Made by a program: the position numbers and the translations under genes. Below are positions 1 through 9,119 of a stretch of DNA of 64,000 nucleotides, piece after piece. Numbering within the stretch: the first letter of the stretch is position 1; each line of letters starts with the position of its first letter. The notes under the pieces were generated by a model, which saw only the letters and a program-made list of their open reading frames with translations, had not been told where the DNA came from and made no database searches. Source of the stretch: Anaerolineales bacterium UBA6055 (GTDB lineage Bacteria > Chloroflexota > Anaerolineae > Aggregatilineales > Phototrophicaceae); the NCBI GenBank assembly GCA_002428985.1, contig DIYL01000009.1, forward strand, positions 62,001-126,000. Direction: 5' to 3'.

Positions 1-324
1 ACAGATTTAGAAGTTTTGAGCGAGCAAGCTGGTAATTTAGCCAAAGAAATTGCCAAACGCACTGGACCGCTCGGCATCTCCACAGCAGAAGCATCCGCAT
101 TCCTCATGCAAAAATTAGCGCATGCCGCCCAAGAAGCCGACTTTGACCCCGAAGCTGTGTCGTTCTTCACGATACAAATGATGGGTTGGGCAGGATTCGC
201 AGAAACACTCTTTACTGATATGAAGCGGAAGCTTGCCAGCTCGGATGCAGCAAAAGTCGCCCAAGAGAAAAAATTGATTGAGCTATGGCAACAATATGGT
301 AGTGAATCCGAAAGTACCACCTAA
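1..324 (+). CDS. Hypothetical protein, 5' end outside the window
   Basis: An open frame runs from base 1 to a TAA at 322-324. A TTG at 16 could start it, but the frame stays open to the window edge and no ribosome binding site precedes the TTG, so the true start probably lies upstream. The visible part (about 107 residues) is mostly helical, soluble and charged, with alternating Ala/Lys/Glu and no signal peptide or membrane segment. I do not recognise the family. Its stop codon directly abuts the ATG of the next gene, so the two are almost certainly co-transcribed and perhaps translationally coupled. Function unknown. Confidence 0.6.
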   Translation, partial: TDLEVLSEQAGNLAKEIAKRTGPLGISTAEASAFLMQKLAHAAQEADFDPEAVSFFTIQMMGWAGFAETLFTDMKRKLASSDAAKVAQEKKLIELWQQYGSESESTT

Positions 325-942
325 ATGATGTCCGGTCAACAAGATCGCCAACCGCAAAATGAAATTGACGGATTATACTATCATCTCATCACTGCCCCTG
401 AGCAAGACTATCAACACAATTATGAGCGTCTAGCACAACCAGAAACCGAGACAGACCGTGACCTCGATTACGATTATCACCCCGATGATCTGGCGGATTT
501 GGTGGCATGGGAGCAACGAACATACAGCAATATTGCGCTGTGGTTGTTGCTGATGACCGTTGTCAGCACTGTGATTGTGCCGTTTGCGCCTGTATTTACA
601 TTGCTGGTTGCGATGTTCTTCGCCTTGATGAGTGTGGTGTTTTACTTATGGAGCAAATCGGCGACCGAAGCCAAAGTAGAAGCTAATTTGAATCGCTATA
701 GTCGTATACCGATGTTGCAATGGATGGGAGCGAGTGGAGCGCTAACCGTGAGCGCGATTGTCTATATGTTCGCAGTGATGGTGCCGTATAGTGCTGTTCC
801 AGCGGCAGTACAGACACTGCTCTTCCTCGTCGCGATGAATTTTACGCTGTACATCCCCATCACAATTATGCGGACGATTCGCCAACGTACCTTGCGCAAA
901 AAACGACTCCGTGACGAACCAGAGAGCCGCCTCGAACAATAA
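325..942 (+). CDS. Four-TM integral membrane protein, unknown function
   Basis: A 205-residue protein starting at the ATG that immediately follows the previous stop; a second ATG at 328 is an equally possible start. The first 65 residues are acidic and hydrophilic (many Asp, Glu, Gln, Tyr). Two hydrophobic hairpins follow, at about residues 69-110 and 133-187, giving four membrane segments. The tail is very basic (RQRTLRKKRLRDE), which by the positive-inside rule places it in the cytoplasm. No catalytic motif is visible. The acidic N-terminus may interact with the soluble partner encoded just upstream; this is inference from gene order only. Confidence 0.7.
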   Translation: MMSGQQDRQPQNEIDGLYYHLITAPEQDYQHNYERLAQPETETDRDLDYDYHPDDLADLVAWEQRTYSNIALWLLLMTVVSTVIVPFAPVFTLLVAMFFALMSVVFYLWSKSATEAKVEANLNRYSRIPMLQWMGASGALTVSAIVYMFAVMVPYSAVPAAVQTLLFLVAMNFTLYIPITIMRTIRQRTLRKKRLRDEPESRLEQ

Positions 943-1031
943 CAGGCTTTTGCGTTTCCCCTGCGAAAACTCCCAGAATATTCATTAAGACGTACAATAT
1001 AGATGTTCCACTATACTAATTTGAGGTTGCA

Positions 1032-2774
1032 ATGCGCCATTATACGTTTGTCATCATAGGACTATTACTTGGTACGATTATCACACAAGCACAAGATTAT
1101 GAAGTGATTACGCCTGATAATGTGCATCGTTTGGAGCGGGTCGCATCATTAGGTCATGGATATGTGAGTGGTTCTTGGTTTCCTGATAATGAGACACTTA
1201 TTGTGAAAAATTATGAGAATGGTGACGAATGGGTATATGATGTTACTGATATGTCTGCCCCACCAATATTCCATGCCAATGCCCCCGAGTGGCGTGATAT
1301 ACCTCAACGATATGTAGTTAACGTTGACCGAGATGCGAATACGTTGACCGTACGTAATCCGAAAACCGAGCGCGTTCAGTTGCGCATCAATTATCACGAA
1401 ACGGAAAGCATATATGACTATTTCTCATCATCTGATGGTCGATATATATCGGTTATTACGACTGAAAAAATTTCAGAGAAAAACGTGGGGTATATTCAAA
1501 ACTACATGCGAAATGTCGCAGTTTGGGATACTTTAACAGCTCAACGCATAATGCTATTTCAAATTTTTGCACCACGAATTGTGATTGAATTCTCAAATAA
1601 TAGTCATTACATGGCGTTATTTACTCATACTAATATTTTTTATAACTCAGGTGGTGATTATATTATCTCGCTTTATAATATGGACACAAAACAAAAAATC
1701 TCAGAATATGATAATGGGCTTTATCGAGATGCTTCGTCATTATCATTCAGTCCTGACTCTACATTACTTGCCATTACTTATTGGGATGGTAAGATTACAC
1801 TCATCAATACAATAAACGGAGCTATTCTAGCTGATGTAGATGGCTATGGCGGTTATGCTGAATATATTCATTTTGAGGATGGTTTTGTTTTAGTGACCAA
1901 GAGTGATGGTTATACAGACTGGTACAACATGCATACACATGAACTTGTTGAGCGAGTTGAAAATTGCCCCATCATCGCTATGCACCCAACTAAGCCTTTA
2001 GTGTTATGTAATCAATTCTATAGTCGTCGTGTAGACGGAATGTTTGATAACATCGCACCGCGTGTTCTGAATTTAGTATCAGGTGAAACAATTGACTTGA
2101 TTTATAATCAAGAACCGGTTGGAGCAATTACCACAGGCTTCTACACATCAGATGGAGATTATCTAATTACTGGTAGTACGATCGCCTATGGAGATCTAAT
2201 TCTATGGGACATCGAGAAGTACATACCTGTACCTACATTCAATTATGCTACTCGTGATACATCTTGCACGATCCAAAGTTTATATGATGATCAGTATCTA
2301 GGTGCATCTAATCAATTACTTATCTGGGATGTGGAGACATATGAAATAAAGGTCTCATTACCCTACTACAATGGCTTATATAGCGATGCTGGTGATTGGG
2401 CAGTTTTTCAAACAATAGATTACAGTCGTGAAAGACGTGATACCACAACACATGTTTGGCGATTAAGTCAATTGATAGACAATCCTGATACGGAATCTTA
2501 TCTGGTTATCGAGGATGAAGAATTTAACTACTTGTATATCTCAGCAAGTATTGATGGTCAGTTATTATTCTTAGCTATGGATGATAAAACTCGTGTTGTC
2601 GTAACAGAAAAATTTACTATTATTTATGAGTACCCCCAAATAGGAAGGATGACGTTCAGCCCTGATGGACGTTACCTCATCTATTATTCTGATATTTGCG
2701 GGCCCGCCGGATTTTCGGACGAATCACTACATATTGGTACTGCACAAGTATGGGCAGTGCCGATGGATGAGTAA
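1032..2774 (+). CDS. Secreted WD40-like beta-propeller protein
   Basis: A 580-residue protein with a clear signal peptide (about residues 1-20, ending TQAQ), so it should be exported. The body consists of repeated WD40/YVTN-like blades: phrases such as SFSPDSTLLAI, YTSDGDYLITGS, LILWDIEKY and TFSPDGRYLIYYS mark successive strands ending in a Trp-Asp. I count at least seven irregular blades, compatible with one or two propellers. Such domains are binding scaffolds and no catalytic site is seen. Codon use is more AT-rich than in the neighbours, suggesting faster drift or a different origin. A stand-alone gene with about 90 bp upstream; ligand unknown. Confidence 0.7.
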   Translation: MRHYTFVIIGLLLGTIITQAQDYEVITPDNVHRLERVASLGHGYVSGSWFPDNETLIVKNYENGDEWVYDVTDMSAPPIFHANAPEWRDIPQRYVVNVDRDANTLTVRNPKTERVQLRINYHETESIYDYFSSSDGRYISVITTEKISEKNVGYIQNYMRNVAVWDTLTAQRIMLFQIFAPRIVIEFSNNSHYMALFTHTNIFYNSGGDYIISLYNMDTKQKISEYDNGLYRDASSLSFSPDSTLLAITYWDGKITLINTINGAILADVDGYGGYAEYIHFEDGFVLVTKSDGYTDWYNMHTHELVERVENCPIIAMHPTKPLVLCNQFYSRRVDGMFDNIAPRVLNLVSGETIDLIYNQEPVGAITTGFYTSDGDYLITGSTIAYGDLILWDIEKYIPVPTFNYATRDTSCTIQSLYDDQYLGASNQLLIWDVETYEIKVSLPYYNGLYSDAGDWAVFQTIDYSRERRDTTTHVWRLSQLIDNPDTESYLVIEDEEFNYLYISASIDGQLLFLAMDDKTRVVVTEKFTIIYEYPQIGRMTFSPDGRYLIYYSDICGPAGFSDESLHIGTAQVWAVPMDE

Positions 2775-2840
2775 CATATTTCGTAAATCTGCGTCCCGCA
2801 TTACAATTAGGGTGATGATTGAACAGTGTAGGAAGCGGTG

Positions 2841-4451
2841 ATGATCGGATTCGGTAAAGACGGGCAAAATTGGATGGTTGGTAGCGTGTACAGATATGTG
2901 CTCTTAATCTGTGTGGTTTTCGGGATGATTGCGTGTACGCCTGATACAACCCCAACGCCCAGTCTGCCGAGTGTCAGTGCTCAGCTAGTTGAAGCCACCT
3001 CTACGCCATTTCCAACCCCGTTACCAGAATTTGTCACCCCAACCAATCCGCCGATAAAAACGTCAACCAACGATGCTTCGATCACAGCAACCCCAGTCTT
3101 AACGGCTGTTTCAGAACTTGTCACGTTTACAGGGAGTTTAAGTGCACAAGGCGACAATCTTGTGCCCCTCTATAATGGCCCCGAAGGCGCGGTTAAAGAA
3201 GAAGTTGGTGGTGGCACACCGATCACGATTATTGGGCGGTCTGATAATGGGTTATGGTTAGAAGTCTTACTGGCCAGTGGTATTGGCGGATGGATTCAGA
3301 CGAATAACGCCGTCACCAATGCTCAGATGGGTAATTTAATAATTACAGGATACGTTCCGCAAGAATCCCCGACACCCTCACCCGATTTGATTGTGAAGAG
3401 TGATGCCGCTGGATTACGTCTGCGGACACAACCCAATACCGACTCTAGTGTCTTAATAAATTTAGATGCAGGCGCAGAACTCACTGCAATTGGGCGGGAT
3501 CGTGATAGCCAATGGATACAGGTGATCTCATCCGATAGTCAGCGCGGGTGGGTGATGGCACGGTTTGTTGATGTGTATGTCGATGTGTTGCGCCTGCCAG
3601 TCACATTTGGGCGTGATCCGGTTACGGTAGTTAGCACGAGTGAAGCCGTTGTAACTGTTCCTGCGTCGGTAGATCCGATTATCAACATCACAGATAATGC
3701 CCGCGCCATTTATGATCGTGGTATTGGATTAGGGAATCGCCCCAATGTCTTCTCTAAAGTTGGGGATAGTATCACTGTAGCGACATGGGTATTTTATCCG
3801 ATTGGGTGGGGACAACAACAACTTGGTAATTACAGTTATCTGCAACCCGCAATTGACTACTTCTCCTCAGAAATTATACGCGACGGCAATAATTCATTCA
3901 GCAACATTCCGTTAGCAGCTGATAATCAATGGACAACGACTGACTTGCTTGACCCCGCCAAAGGTGATCCTGCGGTTTGTGGTGCAACCGAAACACCGCT
4001 AGATTGTGAATACCGGATTGCACGCCCATCGATCGCCTTGATTTTGATCGGCACCAATGATGTTGCTAGCCTTGATGGTGCGACTTATCGCCGTAATTTA
4101 GAGACCATCTTAGATAAGACCATCGGACGCAATATTTTACCCGTATTGAGTACGTTGCCACGTCGCACAGGGTTTGATGCACAGATAGATGAATTTAATG
4201 CGATTATTCGCTCGACTGCTGGACAGTATCAAATTCCGATCTGGCAATTCCACGAGATTCTCGCACCACTTCCCAACAACGGGCTTGATGCCGATGGTGT
4301 GCACCCCTCGTTTCCCCCCGTTACATTAGGGCAGTGGGAAGCTACAGCAAATTTTATTGGGGAAAACTTGAATTATGGGTACAATCAACGTAATTTGACA
4401 GCACTAATTGTATTGGACGCGCTTTGGCGACAAGTTATTCTAGGCGAATAA
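2841..4451 (+). CDS. SGNH/GDSL-like lipoprotein with two SH3-type repeats
   Basis: The start is taken at ATG 2841 because AGGAAG (2830-2835) sits five bases upstream; a GTG at 2838 and an ATG at 2874 are alternatives. A lipoprotein signal ends in a lipobox (GMIAC) near residue 34, followed by a Thr/Pro-rich linker. Two bacterial SH3-like domains follow (about residues 95-150 and 185-245, ending GGWIQ and RGWVMARFV). The C-terminal half is a SGNH hydrolase domain: GDS near residue 307, GTND near 403 and DGVHP near 484 match blocks I, III and V. It probably binds the cell wall through the SH3 domains and hydrolyses an ester there. The substrate cannot be deduced. Confidence 0.78.
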   Translation: MIGFGKDGQNWMVGSVYRYVLLICVVFGMIACTPDTTPTPSLPSVSAQLVEATSTPFPTPLPEFVTPTNPPIKTSTNDASITATPVLTAVSELVTFTGSLSAQGDNLVPLYNGPEGAVKEEVGGGTPITIIGRSDNGLWLEVLLASGIGGWIQTNNAVTNAQMGNLIITGYVPQESPTPSPDLIVKSDAAGLRLRTQPNTDSSVLINLDAGAELTAIGRDRDSQWIQVISSDSQRGWVMARFVDVYVDVLRLPVTFGRDPVTVVSTSEAVVTVPASVDPIINITDNARAIYDRGIGLGNRPNVFSKVGDSITVATWVFYPIGWGQQQLGNYSYLQPAIDYFSSEIIRDGNNSFSNIPLAADNQWTTTDLLDPAKGDPAVCGATETPLDCEYRIARPSIALILIGTNDVASLDGATYRRNLETILDKTIGRNILPVLSTLPRRTGFDAQIDEFNAIIRSTAGQYQIPIWQFHEILAPLPNNGLDADGVHPSFPPVTLGQWEATANFIGENLNYGYNQRNLTALIVLDALWRQVILGE

Positions 4452-4643
4452 TTATAGCTATCATTACACGATGTTTGCTTTTCAGACAACGATGCCCAAA
4501 TCATATGTAACCCTCATGACAAATGACCCTAGGCTGTATCACAAAAATAATACCTTTGAGCTATATATGAAGACACAATAGCTTAACTAACTGCATTCCA
4601 ATACAATACAAACAACACAATTGGTATATGGGGTATAACAATT

Positions 4644-5411
4644 ATGGCTTTATTTTCACAAGATAATCACACCGCCGTGCAAGATGTCGCAGCGGGTAAG
4701 ACGGATTATGTCGCCGATGTTGAGACAACAGTGACAAAATTATCTGATTTACACGAAGCAATCTATCCGAATTTATCTAACAACGGTCTAGATTTGCATC
4801 CAGTAAAACCGAACAATAATGTCGTCTTCGAGTCTGCTTGTACATCAACCAAACGCGGTATGATTTCATTGCAATATATGCGCTCACGGACACAGGCAAT
4901 ACGTGTGGAACGCCTTATGGGGCGCGATGAAACTTCCAACAATGGTATTGATGCACGTCGTCATCCGGTGATTGAAGTCCGTGTGACACCATCGTTCTTA
5001 ACAGTCGAACTTATTTTGTCACCTTATGCATGGTGGGATCAACAGAATTTTATTGGAAAACAATCGGTCGATCGTCATCGTCAGCGCTTTTATGAGTTGC
5101 TCCTCCGCCTCGATGATGAGACAAAAATTGGTTTCTGGCGCGGTATTCAACTTGAAGAAGTGTATGTCAAAGTCGGACAAATGAAGAGTCAACGTGTTTG
5201 GAATGAATGGATTGATACATTTGATCCGGGACGTGATTGGTTCCGTGCGGGTATGTGGTATGAACCCGAAACCGATGAACTCAGCAGTGACAATATTCAA
5301 AATGAACTCACCCGACAGATTCGCGGGATGTATAACTTGTATGAGGATGTAATCTGGTCAAGCAATAACAACTACCGCGAATTTTACAACGCATCCGGTA
5401 GTCGGTATTAA
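4644..5411 (+). CDS. Conserved-looking hypothetical protein
   Basis: A 255-residue soluble protein without signal peptide or membrane segments. It alternates beta-rich stretches (VIEVRVTPSFLTVELILSPYAWWD) with a helical part, and ends in an aromatic, Asn-rich tail. I do not recognise the family. The coding pattern is regular and the frame uninterrupted, so the gene is real. A gap of 192 bases precedes it and no clear promoter was identified there. Its stop lies only nine bases before the pncC-like gene, so both are probably one operon. A role in cofactor or damage repair would be pure guesswork. Confidence 0.6.
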   Translation: MALFSQDNHTAVQDVAAGKTDYVADVETTVTKLSDLHEAIYPNLSNNGLDLHPVKPNNNVVFESACTSTKRGMISLQYMRSRTQAIRVERLMGRDETSNNGIDARRHPVIEVRVTPSFLTVELILSPYAWWDQQNFIGKQSVDRHRQRFYELLLRLDDETKIGFWRGIQLEEVYVKVGQMKSQRVWNEWIDTFDPGRDWFRAGMWYEPETDELSSDNIQNELTRQIRGMYNLYEDVIWSSNNNYREFYNASGSRY

Positions 5412-5420
5412 GTCTCTCTG

Positions 5421-5903
5421 ATGGAGAATTTCTTATTATCGCAACAAGTCGGAGAAGCCCTGATAGCAAAGCAGTTAACCGTTTCTACAGCAGAATCCTG
5501 TACAGGCGGTCTTATTCTCAGTACATTAACCGATGTAGCTGGTAGTTCAGCCTATGTTATGGGTGGTATTGTCACCTATTCGAACGAAGCAAAAATACAG
5601 ATGGTCAACGTACAAGCATCTACTCTCACTAAACACGGTGCCGTCAGTGAACCAACCGCTCGTGAGATGGTGGTTGGAGTCCGCAAAATTTTTGATACCG
5701 ATTATGCGTTGAGTGTAACGGGCATTGCGGGTCCCGGTGGTGGAACAGAGGATAAACCTGTTGGATTAACATTTGTGGGATTGACCAGTCGAGATGGGTT
5801 AGTTGCCGTACAGCGTCATGTATGGGATGGCGACCGTATCACCAATAAACAATATAGTGTACATGCTGCCCTAACCCTCTTGTTGACAGTAGTTGGCAAC
5901 TGA
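5421..5903 (+). CDS. pncC: Nicotinamide-nucleotide amidohydrolase (CinA C-terminal domain family)
   Basis: A 160-residue stand-alone CinA C-terminal domain. The family deamidates nicotinamide mononucleotide to nicotinate mononucleotide, recycling the NMN released by bacterial NAD-dependent DNA ligase. Hallmarks are the AESCTGG motif (about residues 24-30), GGIVTYSNEAK, the KHGAVSEPTA segment and the GIAGPGGGTEDKPVG loop. Length equals that of E. coli PncC (YgaD); the N-terminal MoCF-like domain of full CinA is absent. It is cytoplasmic. It follows a hypothetical gene by nine bases and is probably in the same operon. Confidence in the family is high; activity is inferred from homologs. Confidence 0.92.
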   Translation: MENFLLSQQVGEALIAKQLTVSTAESCTGGLILSTLTDVAGSSAYVMGGIVTYSNEAKIQMVNVQASTLTKHGAVSEPTAREMVVGVRKIFDTDYALSVTGIAGPGGGTEDKPVGLTFVGLTSRDGLVAVQRHVWDGDRITNKQYSVHAALTLLLTVVGN

Positions 5904-5938
5904 TCAGTCTTATTGGATTTGTTTTATTGCTAACGAGA

Positions 5939-6550
5939 TTAAAATTCTGGTTCAACCCAGAACCAAAGGTCTTCACCAGATAATCCCTGTGTGAACAGGT
6001 TGGTCATATTATAAGAATGAGACCATTCAAGGTATTCATCACCCACAAGAAAACGGATAGTGACTTGACGTGGATTTTCGGGTTTGATTTGCATCATAAC
6101 AGGCAAGATTTGTGTGATGTGATTGCCGAGAGCTTCATAGTCGGTGATGACAGCTGCAGGAATTTGATCAACAGTGACCATCATATCTGTCATGACATCA
6201 TATAGCGGATCGCCATTGTTATCATAACAAACTGTCCCCAGTTCATTCACCATGACATCAGCAATTGGTAAATCATTAGCTAGTGATAGCAGTTGAATGA
6301 GTCGATCACGTTCCTGTACATGAATCATATTGGCGGGTTCACACGGGCGGGTGTCAGATGATACGACGATTGCGGATGACGCTTGTTGTGGATCAGCTTC
6401 GCGTTGTGAGCTACCAAATAGATACGACAAAATAAGTAGGGTTGTTACGACGCCAATGCCAAAAATCAGAATTGTTGATTCCCAACCTTGGTATTTTACT
6501 GCATCGGGATGATTGGACGGTGTATCGTAGTAGTTATATTTTTTTCCCAT
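5939..6550 (-). CDS. Single-pass membrane protein, unknown
   Basis: A 203-residue protein with one transmembrane segment near residues 26-46 (ILIFGIGVVTTLLILSYLFG) preceded by a short polar N-terminus, so the bulk of the protein is probably outside the membrane. The external part has two Cys residues (RPCEPAN and TVCYDN) that could form a disulfide, and mixed alpha/beta character. No known domain is recognised. It converges with pncC (35 bp apart) and is separated from the next gene by a 130-bp divergent region. A stand-alone gene. Confidence 0.6.
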   Translation of the reverse strand: MGKKYNYYDTPSNHPDAVKYQGWESTILIFGIGVVTTLLILSYLFGSSQREADPQQASSAIVVSSDTRPCEPANMIHVQERDRLIQLLSLANDLPIADVMVNELGTVCYDNNGDPLYDVMTDMMVTVDQIPAAVITDYEALGNHITQILPVMMQIKPENPRQVTIRFLVGDEYLEWSHSYNMTNLFTQGLSGEDLWFWVEPEF

Positions 6551-6719
6551 TGGTGCGCTCTCACTCTACTTTGATTCATTATAACCCAACTTTGGTAATT
6601 TCAAGCAGATTACTCCCGAACGTATGAATTTTGTCTCATGAGACATATAGTACGAAACCTGCGTATAGTGTTTTATACTAAATATGCGTACTTTACAGAC
6701 GAAATCAAAGGAAAACACT

Positions 6720-7511
6720 GTGCCTAAACACATTGCTGTATTTTTTATTGGACTCTGTTTATTGCTAACTGCTTGTGATGCAGGGGGTGGGAGTCAGGTA
6801 GAACTACCCGAAGATCCACAAGCTTTCCTTGAAGAAGTTGTTGTGAATATGCAAGCCCTTGATACCTTCCGTATGATCGTCGAACAAACTGGTGTCTCCT
6901 ACCCGCTTCTGCTGTCGTTTGACGGGGTTAACGTGGTGCGGGCAGACTTGCGTCGTGGAGTCGCCCAATTTATTGCGCCTGATGAATTATTCATCAATGT
7001 GACTTTGCGTATCGGTGTGGTTGTATCAGTTGATATTTATTCGCTAGAAGAAGATCAATGGGCGAGTTTCCCCAGTGGTGCACCCTATTATAAATTACCA
7101 CCCTATGAAGGCTTTGACATCGGTCGCTTGATGGCAGACGAAGATGGCATGGAATATGCTATGACCAACCTCAACGATATTGAGATTCTTGGCGTCGAAA
7201 CGTTGATTGATGGCACTGACGCAATTCATGTGACAGCAACAGCCGACGGGGATGTGGTACTCGGATTGCTCTTCGGGCTGATCGAACCTCAAGATGATGT
7301 AAAAGTGGATGTCTATATTGACCCAGTTAGTAAACGCTTTACGCTAGTTGAAGTCACTATGCTAGAAACAGTAAATGATGAAACGGATGAACCAGCGGTC
7401 TTTCGCATTGAGTTCTATGATTTCAATGATGAAAAGGACTTTGTCGCGCCGCAAGATACCATCGACGAACTGATGCCCGAAGTCACTGCTGAAGTTGTGG
7501 AAGAAGACTAG
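6720..7511 (+). CDS. LppX/LprA/LprF/LprG-family lipoprotein
   Basis: GTG at 6720 is preferred over ATG 6684 because AAAGG lies about nine bases upstream and this start gives a normal lipoprotein signal with lipobox LLTAC near residue 19. The following domain (about 225 residues) matches the LppX_LprAFG fold: helical start (FLEEVVVNMQALDTFRM), then long antiparallel strands that form a half-barrel with a lipid cavity, and a conserved IEILGVETLIDGTDAIHV segment. In mycobacteria LprG carries triacylated lipids for the P55 efflux pump. Here the stop is three bases before an MFS transporter gene, the same pairing. Role inferred: periplasm-side lipid carrier for the adjacent transporter. Confidence 0.82.
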   Translation: MPKHIAVFFIGLCLLLTACDAGGGSQVELPEDPQAFLEEVVVNMQALDTFRMIVEQTGVSYPLLLSFDGVNVVRADLRRGVAQFIAPDELFINVTLRIGVVVSVDIYSLEEDQWASFPSGAPYYKLPPYEGFDIGRLMADEDGMEYAMTNLNDIEILGVETLIDGTDAIHVTATADGDVVLGLLFGLIEPQDDVKVDVYIDPVSKRFTLVEVTMLETVNDETDEPAVFRIEFYDFNDEKDFVAPQDTIDELMPEVTAEVVEED

Positions 7512-7514
7512 CCA

Positions 7515-9101
7515 ATGGTGGGTATACACGAAAAACCAAAGCGGAACGTCAATCCATGGGTGGTGATCGCATTTATTGCGATTCCGGTATTTGTCGGTTC
7601 TCTAGATTTAACGGTTGTCTCGGCATTTTTGCCAGAATTACTCACCGAACTCGACATTCCATTTGATACCGGGCTGGATAATGCGTCATGGATTGTGACG
7701 GGGTATCTACTGGCATATACCATCAGCCTAACATTTATGGGACGTCTCAGCGATTTAATCGGACGGCGCGGCGTTTATATTGCGTGTCTAGTGACGTTTA
7801 TTATTGGCAGTATTATTGTCGCAGTTGCCCATCAAGCCCCAACCGACTGGTTGTACGCATTTTATCGGCGTATGGGTGAACGTCCCGATCCAGCGATGGT
7901 GAATTTACAGGTGATTATTTTCGGGCGGGTTGTACAAGCATTGGGTGCTGGTGCACTTGTCCCTGTCAGTCTTGCACTTGTCGGTGACCTATTCCCACCC
8001 GACCAACGCGCACGCCCCTTAGGGCTCGTCGGTGCGATTGACACACTCGGCTGGGTTCTTGGACACCTTTATGGCGGTATTTTTGTCCAGATTATGCCGT
8101 GGCAGGGATTATTCTGGATGAACGTCCCGTTGACCTTATTTGCGCTTGGTGCCGTGTTATGGGCATTACGCGGGATGCCACAACTCAAAGTACAAGGACG
8201 CTTTGATTTTATCGGGACAGCATTGATTATCGGTGCGTTGACCTGCCTCAATGTTGGATTAGGTGCAAACCTCGAATTTTCGAGTGCAGGAAGCTTTGAA
8301 GATTTATCACCGTTGCCTGATTATGCATTCCCAGTATTGGCAGCTGGTGTGCTGTTTTTCTTCGGATTTTTGTTAGTCGAATCACGAGTGAAAGATCCAC
8401 TGATTAATCTCGGCATGTTTAAGCGCAAAGACTTCGCACTCGCCGGAGCTGTCAATTTATTTGTTGGATATGCGCTGTTCATCGGCTTAGTGAGTGTACC
8501 GATTCTCGTCAATGTACGGTTGGAAAATATCGAATCCCTTCGTGAGGCTGCATTAGCGGTCGGCTTATTACTATCGACGTTGACCGTCCCGATGGCATTG
8601 GCGGCTGTTCCCGGCGGTTGGCTAAGTGATCGCATTGGGATACGTAACACAGTCCTGATTGGTGTCTTTATGAGTTTGGTCGGATTTATTGCGATCTGGC
8701 AAACGTGGCAGTTGGATACCTCTGATGCACTGATTTCTATTCAGATGGCAGTTGTCGGCATTGGCATCGGGTTGACATTCTCACCTGTGAGTGCCGCTAT
8801 GATCAACTCGGCGACAGAATCTGAGCGTGGCGTAGCGTCAGCATTGGTGATTATTTTACGCTTAGTCGGGATGACCGTGAGCGTCTCCTCATTAACGACC
8901 TATGGTTTGTACCGCGTCAATCAATTGGCGATTTTGGCACAACGCCAACCCGGTTTTGATTCGTCGCAATTTATCAATGTCTACGCTGAATCGACCGTGA
9001 AAGTCCTTGGTGAAATGGGGCTCATCGGTGCGGTGGTCTGTGGGATTGCGCTCGTGCCTGCATTTTTCTTGTCGCGTCAGGTGACGATACAGGAGGGATA
9101 A
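7515..9101 (+). CDS. MFS transporter, DHA2-type 14-TM, P55-like
   Basis: A 528-residue multi-spanning protein. The MFS loop 2-3 motif is present as GRLSDLIGRRG (about residues 76-86), and a second copy, GGWLSDRIGIRN, lies at about 372-383 in the C-terminal half. Length and number of hydrophobic stretches fit the 14-helix DHA2 drug:proton antiporter group rather than 12-helix MFS. A polar insert near residues 108-128 (QAPTDWLYAFYRRMGERPDP) and another near 254-266 interrupt the hydrophobic pattern. The gene follows the LprG-like lipoprotein by three bases. By analogy with mycobacterial Rv1410c/P55, the pair may move lipids or lipophilic drugs outwards; the cargo is unknown. Confidence 0.85.
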   Translation: MVGIHEKPKRNVNPWVVIAFIAIPVFVGSLDLTVVSAFLPELLTELDIPFDTGLDNASWIVTGYLLAYTISLTFMGRLSDLIGRRGVYIACLVTFIIGSIIVAVAHQAPTDWLYAFYRRMGERPDPAMVNLQVIIFGRVVQALGAGALVPVSLALVGDLFPPDQRARPLGLVGAIDTLGWVLGHLYGGIFVQIMPWQGLFWMNVPLTLFALGAVLWALRGMPQLKVQGRFDFIGTALIIGALTCLNVGLGANLEFSSAGSFEDLSPLPDYAFPVLAAGVLFFFGFLLVESRVKDPLINLGMFKRKDFALAGAVNLFVGYALFIGLVSVPILVNVRLENIESLREAALAVGLLLSTLTVPMALAAVPGGWLSDRIGIRNTVLIGVFMSLVGFIAIWQTWQLDTSDALISIQMAVVGIGIGLTFSPVSAAMINSATESERGVASALVIILRLVGMTVSVSSLTTYGLYRVNQLAILAQRQPGFDSSQFINVYAESTVKVLGEMGLIGAVVCGIALVPAFFLSRQVTIQEG

Positions 9102-9119
9102 TCTCAGCGTATGGTAAGT

